Of a DNA stretch of 10,977 nucleotides, positions 7,026 to 10,977 are shown piece by piece. Position 1 is the stretch's first letter; the number at the start of each line of letters is the position of its first letter. The stretch comes from Nitrospirae bacterium GWC2_42_7 (GTDB taxonomy: Bacteria > Nitrospirota > Thermodesulfovibrionia > Thermodesulfovibrionales > UBA6898): the NCBI GenBank assembly GCA_001803645.1, contig MHDW01000210.1, positions 1 to 10,977 on the forward strand, written 5' to 3'. The notes under the pieces are model-generated. The model was not told the DNA's origin. It did not search any database and saw only the letters and a list, made by a program, of their open reading frames with translations. The translations under genes were made by a program, and so were the position numbers.

Positions 7026-7625
7026 ATGTTTAGGTTTCTTAAGTTTATGTTTCTTATCGCTGTAGTTTGCGTGATCATTTTCCTACTGCATGGTCTTATA
7101 CTCGAAAAGGCCGGTAAATTTATTTACAAAAAAGATGAACTGAAACCTGCTGATGTCATAGTTGTTCTTGCCGGTGAACAGATGGAAAGAGTTGAATACG
7201 GAGCCAGTCTCTTTAAGGAGGGATGGGCAAGAAAAGACCGAATCATTATGGCAGGAGGCCCGCTCGTCTGGAAATACTCGTGGGCCGGGATCATGAAAGA
7301 ACACGCAGTAGCACTCGGGATTCCTGCAAAGCAGATACTGCTTGAAGACACGTCAAGATCAACAGAGGAAGACGCGAAGTTCACAAAAGATATTTTAATG
7401 AAACATGGCTACAAATCAATGATCCTGATAACGTCACCATACCACAGCAAAAGGGCTTCAATGATATTCGGACGTATAATGGGAAAAGATATAAAGATCA
7501 TCAATGCCCCGGCAGACAACAGCTGGTTCAGTTTCGATGAATGGTGGAAAAGGCGCAGGGACAGATCTGTTGTTCTCAGTGAGTACTCCAAATTTATATG
7601 GCTATTAATCTTTGGAGTTGATTAA
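7026..7625 (+). CDS. DUF218 (SanA/YdcF/ElyC-like) membrane-anchored protein
   Basis: The 199-residue protein has a single N-terminal hydrophobic segment (residues about 5-23, FLKFMFLIAVVCVIIFLLHG) that should act as an uncleaved signal anchor with the rest in the periplasm. The body is a DUF218 domain: DVIVVLAG, RVEYGASLFKEGWA, RIIMAGG, ALGIPAKQILLEDTSRSTEEDA and LITSPYHSKRA are the ordered family blocks. Characterised relatives SanA, ElyC and YdcF affect envelope barrier function, peptidoglycan or carrier-lipid metabolism and vancomycin sensitivity; their chemistry is not firmly known. GGGGAG at 7013-7018 lies seven bases before the ATG, and the gap to the upstream stop is only three bases, so it closes the operon. 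DUF218 proteins are common in polysaccharide export clusters, which fits the context. No terminator is visible before the convergent gene 13 bases away. Confidence 0.88.
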   Translation: MFRFLKFMFLIAVVCVIIFLLHGLILEKAGKFIYKKDELKPADVIVVLAGEQMERVEYGASLFKEGWARKDRIIMAGGPLVWKYSWAGIMKEHAVALGIPAKQILLEDTSRSTEEDAKFTKDILMKHGYKSMILITSPYHSKRASMIFGRIMGKDIKIINAPADNSWFSFDEWWKRRRDRSVVLSEYSKFIWLLIFGVD

Positions 7626-7638
7626 CCTTAAATACAAT

Positions 7639-8334
7639 TCAAGAAAAATAGATCGAATAATCAAGCTTTATATCTTGAAGCACTCTATCCGCATCAATAA
7701 TCATATTTGCAAAACAGTCGAGATTCACAAGCGCATTTGCACTGGCATCCTTTTTTGCAGCCTCTGAAATTCTCTGCGAAAAATCCCTGTTCACACTACT
7801 GATCTTTTCGTAAATTTCCTTCAGGCCTTTCAGATCAAAACCAGCAGGTTCTCCATCCATTTTCAGAAAATATTGAGATAAAAGATACATGGATGACATT
7901 CTGTAAACAGTCTCCAGAAGATTCGCAAAAGGCAGATGGAATCTGACCATCGGTTTTATATATTCCATGACTGGGCATTCGCTTGTAACCATGATGACCC
8001 CTATCAGACCTCCCAAGCCTTCCTGAATATTCGTCTCCTTAGAATACGTCCTTTCATATGTGTTTACAGTAACATTTACGTTCTGATAGGAGAAAAAATC
8101 CTGAAATTCGTCAGTTATGGCTGAGAGGTTTAAGGCAATAGGACAGTACTTTTTTGATCTTCCGTCAAGAGAGCAGATAGAGCATTTATTCCTTTCCAAT
8201 ACAGTCCATTCAGGCGGCTCAGGATTTTTGTCTGAGATAAGATTGAGCGTCACTCTGTCAATAAGGATATTGAATGTCTTTAATTCTCCGTTATCAAACC
8301 TGAAGCAGTAGTCGATCTTAATGGGCTTTTCCAT
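7639..8334 (-). CDS. Uncharacterised 231-residue protein with a cysteine cluster
   Basis: I do not recognise a function. The protein is soluble-looking, without a signal peptide. Residues 1-35 (IDYCFRFDNGELKTFNILID) look like a beta-rich start. A CxxCx9CP arrangement follows (Cys51, Cys54, Cys64-Pro), and Cys120-Pro sits in VTSECPVMEYIKPMVRFHLP. These four cysteines could hold a metal or iron-sulfur cluster. The second half (MSSMYLLSQYF onward) is predicted helical with charged surface. The RFHLPFANLLETVYR block looks strongly conserved to me from memory of a widespread hypothetical family (possibly the one labelled DUF6901), which should be tested by search. The start ATG at 8332-8334 has no Shine-Dalgarno sequence. 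A near-consensus promoter immediately upstream predicts transcription starting about two bases before the ATG. It is convergent with the DUF218 gene (13-base gap) and followed by no clear terminator. Confidence 0.8.
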   Translation of the reverse strand: MEKPIKIDYCFRFDNGELKTFNILIDRVTLNLISDKNPEPPEWTVLERNKCSICSLDGRSKKYCPIALNLSAITDEFQDFFSYQNVNVTVNTYERTYSKETNIQEGLGGLIGVIMVTSECPVMEYIKPMVRFHLPFANLLETVYRMSSMYLLSQYFLKMDGEPAGFDLKGLKEIYEKISSVNRDFSQRISEAAKKDASANALVNLDCFANMIIDADRVLQDIKLDYSIYFS

Positions 8335-8342
8335 GATGAATT

Positions 8343-8371
8343 AAATTAAAGCAAACCCTGATTTCTGTCAA
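8343..8371 (-). promoter_or_regulatory. Sigma-70-type promoter for the cysteine-cluster gene
   Basis: Read on the minus strand, a perfect TTGACA (8371-8366) is followed by a 17-base spacer and TAATTT (8348-8343). The predicted +1 is about base 8336, only two bases upstream of the ATG at 8334. This is the best-matching promoter in the window. Its position would give an essentially leaderless mRNA, consistent with the absence of a ribosome binding site. Confidence 0.65.
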
Positions 8372-8394
8372 GGAGATATCTGATAAAATAAGGA

Positions 8395-8408
8395 CAAACA
8401 GGTGTTTG
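8395..8408. promoter_or_regulatory. Operator-like palindrome CAAACA-GG-TGTTTG
   Basis: Two perfect 6-base inverted arms (8395-8400 and 8403-8408) flank a 2-base centre. The centre is about 65 bases upstream of the predicted start of the minus-strand cysteine-cluster gene, a distance used by many activators. It could also be a chance palindrome or part of the neighbouring repeat; no known regulator consensus is matched with confidence. Confidence 0.3.
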
Positions 8409-8417
8409 ATTTTAAAA

Positions 8418-8441
8418 TGTAGGGGCGAACGGCGTTCGCCC
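8418..8441. repeat. REP-like hairpin (GTAGGGGCG...CGCCC type)
   Basis: GGGCGAAC (8423-8430), loop GGC, and GTTCGCCC (8434-8441) form a perfect 8-bp stem, preceded by TGTAG. The flank and stem layout resemble the dispersed GTAGGGGCG-type palindromic repeats seen in many bacterial genomes. It lies 22 bases downstream of the 119-residue gene on the minus strand and could stabilise or end that transcript, although the T-rich stretch after it begins several bases late. Confidence 0.6.
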
Positions 8442-8462
8442 ATCAGATACAACAAACCATTA

Positions 8463-8822
8463 TTATTTTAAAAGTCCAACGACCTTCTGCATCTGTCCTT
8501 TATGATATTCAATTATGTCCTGCGGCGTGCCCCATGATGAAGCCCTTCTCCCAAGCACTTCCATTGACTTGACCAGAGCCTCTTTTGTGGGCGTCTCATA
8601 ATCTCCGCCGACTTCCTTAAAAACCAGCTTTATGGCAGTTATTATGCTGTCACGCAAATGCCTGTCATCCGAGCTGAGCCCGAGGTCTTTTTTTGATCTT
8701 GCAAAGGTCTCTTTTTGTGCTTCAATAAAACAGGTCACCATAATATCTCTTGCCTTGTACGGAGTAAGGTTTTCCAGGTCCTTGTCCTGCAAGCACCATC
8801 TGTGGAAACGCTCTTCTGCCAT
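8463..8822 (-). CDS. Uncharacterised 119-residue soluble protein
   Basis: I do not recognise this family and assign no function. The start is the ATG at 8820-8822, because GGAGG (8828-8832) sits five bases before it. An in-frame ATG seven codons upstream (8843) would bury that site in the coding sequence and has none of its own. The product begins MAEERFHRWCLQDKDLENL and is mostly charged and helical, with no membrane segment or signal peptide and two cysteines. KARDIMVTCFIEAQKETFAR and RDSIITAIKLVFKEVGGDYE look like amphipathic helices, and the C-terminal TPQDIIEYHKGQMQKVVGLL is another. The gene appears to be a single transcription unit. It stands apart from the cysteine-cluster gene by about 130 bases containing a hairpin and a separate promoter. 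Confidence 0.75.
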   Translation of the reverse strand: MAEERFHRWCLQDKDLENLTPYKARDIMVTCFIEAQKETFARSKKDLGLSSDDRHLRDSIITAIKLVFKEVGGDYETPTKEALVKSMEVLGRRASSWGTPQDIIEYHKGQMQKVVGLLK

Positions 8823-8827
8823 AACAA

Positions 8828-8832
8828 CCTCC
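8828..8832 (-). promoter_or_regulatory. Ribosome binding site fixing the start of the 119-residue gene
   Basis: GGAGG on the minus strand is separated by TTGTT (five bases) from the ATG at 8822. It is the only good Shine-Dalgarno sequence near the 5' end and selects this start over the upstream ATG at 8843. Confidence 0.8.
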
Positions 8833-8841
8833 ATTTTTATC

Positions 8842-8881
8842 ATTATATTGATTTATAGTCCTTACCTTATAAATATCACAA
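8842..8881 (-). promoter_or_regulatory. Probable promoter of the 119-residue gene
   Basis: On the minus strand TTGTGA (8881-8876), an 18-base spacer and TATAAA (8857-8852) form a reasonable sigma-70 promoter with a start near 8845 and a 22-23 base leader containing the ribosome binding site. A second perfect TATAAT (8847-8842) could act as an alternative -10, but its -35 (ATAAGG) is poor. Confidence 0.4.
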
Positions 8882-8934
8882 ATGGAGTTCTTCGGCAACA
8901 GTCAGATCAAATTCTAAACTAAGCAACGATCATT

Positions 8935-9040
8935 GGAGTTAAATCCGTAACTCCCCCTTACCCCCTCTTAATCTAAGAGAGGGTAACTACTTATTCAAAA
9001 ATCCTGAGAAGAAACCCTAAAGATAAGGAGAGGTGAGGAT
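8935..9040. repeat. Nested inverted repeats in the intergenic region downstream of copA
   Basis: Two hairpins stand side by side: GGAGTT (8935-8940) with AACTCC (8949-8954), then 13-base arms 8958-8970 and 8974-8986 around the loop ATC. The long arms have one mismatch that is C-A in the plus-strand transcript but a G-U wobble in the minus-strand transcript, so the fold is better in RNA read from copA. A further outer pair, ATCCT near 9000 and AGGAT near 9038, brackets a purine-rich stretch. The C-rich arm (CTCCCCCTTACCCCCTCTTA) resembles dispersed pyrimidine-rich palindromic repeats found between genes in several phyla. No open reading frame or tRNA is seen here. A role as copA mRNA 3' end is possible, but there is no T-run terminator. 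Confidence 0.6.
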
Positions 9041-9071
9041 TCGTTATGCGATTATTACGTTAAATAAAAGC

Positions 9072-10977
9072 TTAAACCCTGAACCTCTTCAGTCGCAAGG
9101 CATTGCTAACAACTGTGACAGATGAAAATCCCATTGCACCGGCTGCCAGCATGGGATTAAGAAGGATCCCGAAAAACGGGAAAAGAACACCTGCTGCAAC
9201 AGGGATAAGTATCACATTATAGGCAAAGGCCCAGAAGAGATTCTGTTTTATATTGCGCAGAGTTGCCTTTGAGAGCGCTATTGCAGTAACCACACCTTTG
9301 ATATTGCCGCTGATAAGGGTGATGTCAGATGCCTCCATCGCAACATCAGTCCCAGTGCCGATCGCAATCCCCACATCAGCCTGAGCAAGCGCGGGGGCGT
9401 CGTTGATACCGTCGCCAACCATGGCAACAACTCTAGACTCAGACTGGAGTTTCTTCACTTCATTTGCTTTCTCCTCAGGAAGGACTTCTGCAAGCACCCT
9501 GTCTATGCCTGCCTGACTGGCTATCGCCTCTCCGGTACGCTTGTTATCACCTGTTATCATGACAACCTCTATCCCGAGAGAGTGCAAAGATCTTACTGCC
9601 TCAACAGATTCTTCCTTCAATGTATCGGAGACAGCAATAATACCTGATGCACTCTTATCAACACTAAGGAACATCGGAGTTTTACCTTCTTTTGATAGCC
9701 TCTCTGCCTCTATCTTTAGATTTCCTGTATCTATCCCTTCATCCTGCATGAATCTCTCGTTCCCCAGTATCACAACCTTGCCATTGACTTCCGACTTGAT
9801 ACCATGTCCAGGCACTGCCTTGAACTGTCCGGCATCCTTGAGTTCAATCCGGTAATCCTTTGCCTTTTTTATTATCGCCTCTGCAAGAGGATGTTCTGAA
9901 CCTTTTTCTGCTGATGCGGCATATAGGAGAATATCTTCCTCTGACAAGTCTCCTTTTATAATATCTGTTACTTCAGGACTGCCCTTTGTGAGTGTACCGG
10001 TCTTATCGAAAATAACAGTATTGATCTTATGTGCTGTCTCGAGCGCCTCGCCGCTACTTATCAATATACCGTTCTCAGCGCCCTTCCCTGTCCCAACCAT
10101 AATAGAGGTCGGGGTTGCAAGCCCTAACGCACATGGGCAAGCGATAATAAGCACAGCTATAAAATTAAGTACCGCATAAGTAAAAGAAGGTTCAGGCCCG
10201 AAAAAATACCATACTATAAAGGTCAAAGATGCAATCGACATAACAGCCGGCACAAAATATGAAGCTATGAGGTCTGCCATGCGGGCTATAGGAGGTTTTG
10301 AACCCTGGGCTGACTGGACCATACCTATAATGTGCGATAACATTGTGTCCTTCCCCACCTTTGTAGCTTCAAATCTGAAAGAACCTGTTTTGTTTATGGT
10401 CGCTCCAATAACGCTGTCGCCGATATTCTTTTCTGTGGGCATGGACTCTCCTGTGACCATGGATTCATCTACCGAAGAGTAGCCTTCCTTGAGCACTCCA
10501 TCAACAGGGATCTTCTCCCCAGGCTTTACAATGATGATGTCGCCTATCTCCACCTCTTCGACAGGAATATCGATCTCCTGCCCATCCTTCAGTATCAGTG
10601 CTGTCCTTGCCTGTAAACCTATAAGTTTCTTGATAGCCTCTGAGGTCTGTCCTTTTGCTCTTGCCTCAAAAAGCCTTCCAAGGAGTATCAGTACAATAAT
10701 AGTGGCTGCTGTATCAAAATAAACTCCTGCTGTATATCCTTTCAGCTCGAACAGCTCTGGAAAAAATGTTGCAGCAACACTGTATATATATGCAGAGGAT
10801 GTACCGACTGCAATAAGCGTGTTCATATTCGTTGTCCTGTGGCGGGCTGCTGCAAAGGCACCTGTATAGAACTGCCATCCTATCCAGAACTGTACCGGGG
10901 TTTCAATTAAAAATTGAAGGAAAAAATTAAGCTGCATCGGGATGTGCCAGATCTTTGAAAGACCGATATTGTCCCAC
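9072..10977 (-). CDS. copA: Cu+-exporting P1B-type ATPase (CopA), N-terminus beyond window
   Basis: This is a membrane pump that uses ATP to export Cu+ from the cytoplasm. The frame is open to the right edge; 634 residues are visible and the missing part should contain the N-terminal metal-binding domain(s) and the first membrane helices. The visible start ([13 protein letters not shown], then [15 protein letters not shown]) is typical CopA sequence, so an internal ATG at 10937 is not the real start. The actuator motif TGES is at 10443-10454, the membrane CPC metal site at 10131-10139, the phosphorylated Asp in DKTGT at 9993-10007, the nucleotide-domain HP pair at 9888-9893, and GDGINDAP with its first six residues at 9399-9416. 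The last two helices carry AYN (9216-9221 for Tyr-Asn) and MGFSS (9120-9134), the residues that mark the Cu+/Ag+ subgroup. No copper chaperone or regulator gene is in the window; they may lie beyond the edge. Confidence 0.96.
   Translation of the reverse strand, partial: WDNIGLSKIWHIPMQLNFFLQFLIETPVQFWIGWQFYTGAFAAARHRTTNMNTLIAVGTSSAYIYSVAATFFPELFELKGYTAGVYFDTAATIIVLILLGRLFEARAKGQTSEAIKKLIGLQARTALILKDGQEIDIPVEEVEIGDIIIVKPGEKIPVDGVLKEGYSSVDESMVTGESMPTEKNIGDSVIGATINKTGSFRFEATKVGKDTMLSHIIGMVQSAQGSKPPIARMADLIASYFVPAVMSIASLTFIVWYFFGPEPSFTYAVLNFIAVLIIACPCALGLATPTSIMVGTGKGAENGILISSGEALETAHKINTVIFDKTGTLTKGSPEVTDIIKGDLSEEDILLYAASAEKGSEHPLAEAIIKKAKDYRIELKDAGQFKAVPGHGIKSEVNGKVVILGNERFMQDEGIDTGNLKIEAERLSKEGKTPMFLSVDKSASGIIAVSDTLKEESVEAVRSLHSLGIEVVMITGDNKRTGEAIASQAGIDRVLAEVLPEEKANEVKKLQSESRVVAMVGDGINDAPALAQADVGIAIGTGTDVAMEASDITLISGNIKGVVTAIALSKATLRNIKQNLFWAFAYNVILIPVAAGVLFPFFGILLNPMLAAGAMGFSSVTVVSNALRLKRFRV

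Noticed and set aside
7620..7700. Bidirectional terminator between the convergent genes near 7625-7639
   Set aside because: The 13-base gap and flanks contain no stable stem followed by T residues on either strand.
8335..9071. CRISPR array or tRNA gene in the repeat-rich intergenic regions
   Set aside because: The repeats are single palindromes with no regular spacing or spacers, and no cloverleaf with a CCA-type end can be drawn.

Overview
The window is bacterial chromosome of moderate, slightly AT-leaning composition with dense genes and mostly textbook Shine-Dalgarno signals. I infer a Gram-negative anaerobe-type lineage. The gene style (tandem cobalamin-binding radical SAM proteins, frequent AGA/AGG/ATA codons, interspersed small palindromic repeats) reminds me of Nitrospirota or deltaproteobacterial-type genomes. 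No taxonomic marker settles this.

Region 1 (1-747) is the 3' part of tsaD, the tRNA t6A37 modification gene. It carries an unusual insert built from two different short tandem repeats.

Region 2 (about 779-7625) looks like one seven-gene operon on the + strand. It starts at an extended -10 promoter and runs with overlaps of 1 or 4 bases or very short gaps: a short RmlC-type cupin, rmlB, rmlD, a membrane-anchored family 2 glycosyltransferase, two paralogous cobalamin-binding radical SAM proteins and a DUF218 (SanA/YdcF/ElyC-like) membrane protein. The only larger gap is the 49-64 bases before the glycosyltransferase, which may hold an internal promoter. The first three genes can convert dTDP-glucose to a dTDP-6-deoxyhexose, most simply dTDP-L-rhamnose. 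The glycosyltransferase could transfer a sugar at the inner membrane. The radical SAM pair probably modifies a sugar, lipid or carrier in the same surface-glycan pathway. RmlA, which makes dTDP-glucose, is not in the window.

Region 3 (7639-8843, - strand) holds two uncharacterised genes. One encodes a 231-residue protein with a cysteine cluster. It has a consensus-like sigma-70 promoter placed so that the transcript would be almost leaderless. The other encodes a 119-residue soluble protein. Between them lie a REP-like hairpin and an operator-like palindrome.

Region 4 (8844-9071) is an intergenic stretch with nested inverted repeats. Region 5 (9072-10977, - strand) is most of a Cu+-exporting P1B-type ATPase (CopA) whose N-terminus lies beyond the right edge.

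Most of the window is ordinary housekeeping and surface-polysaccharide biology. The parts most worth a second look are the tandem radical SAM pair inside a rhamnose operon, the near-leaderless cysteine-cluster gene, and the repeat insert in tsaD.
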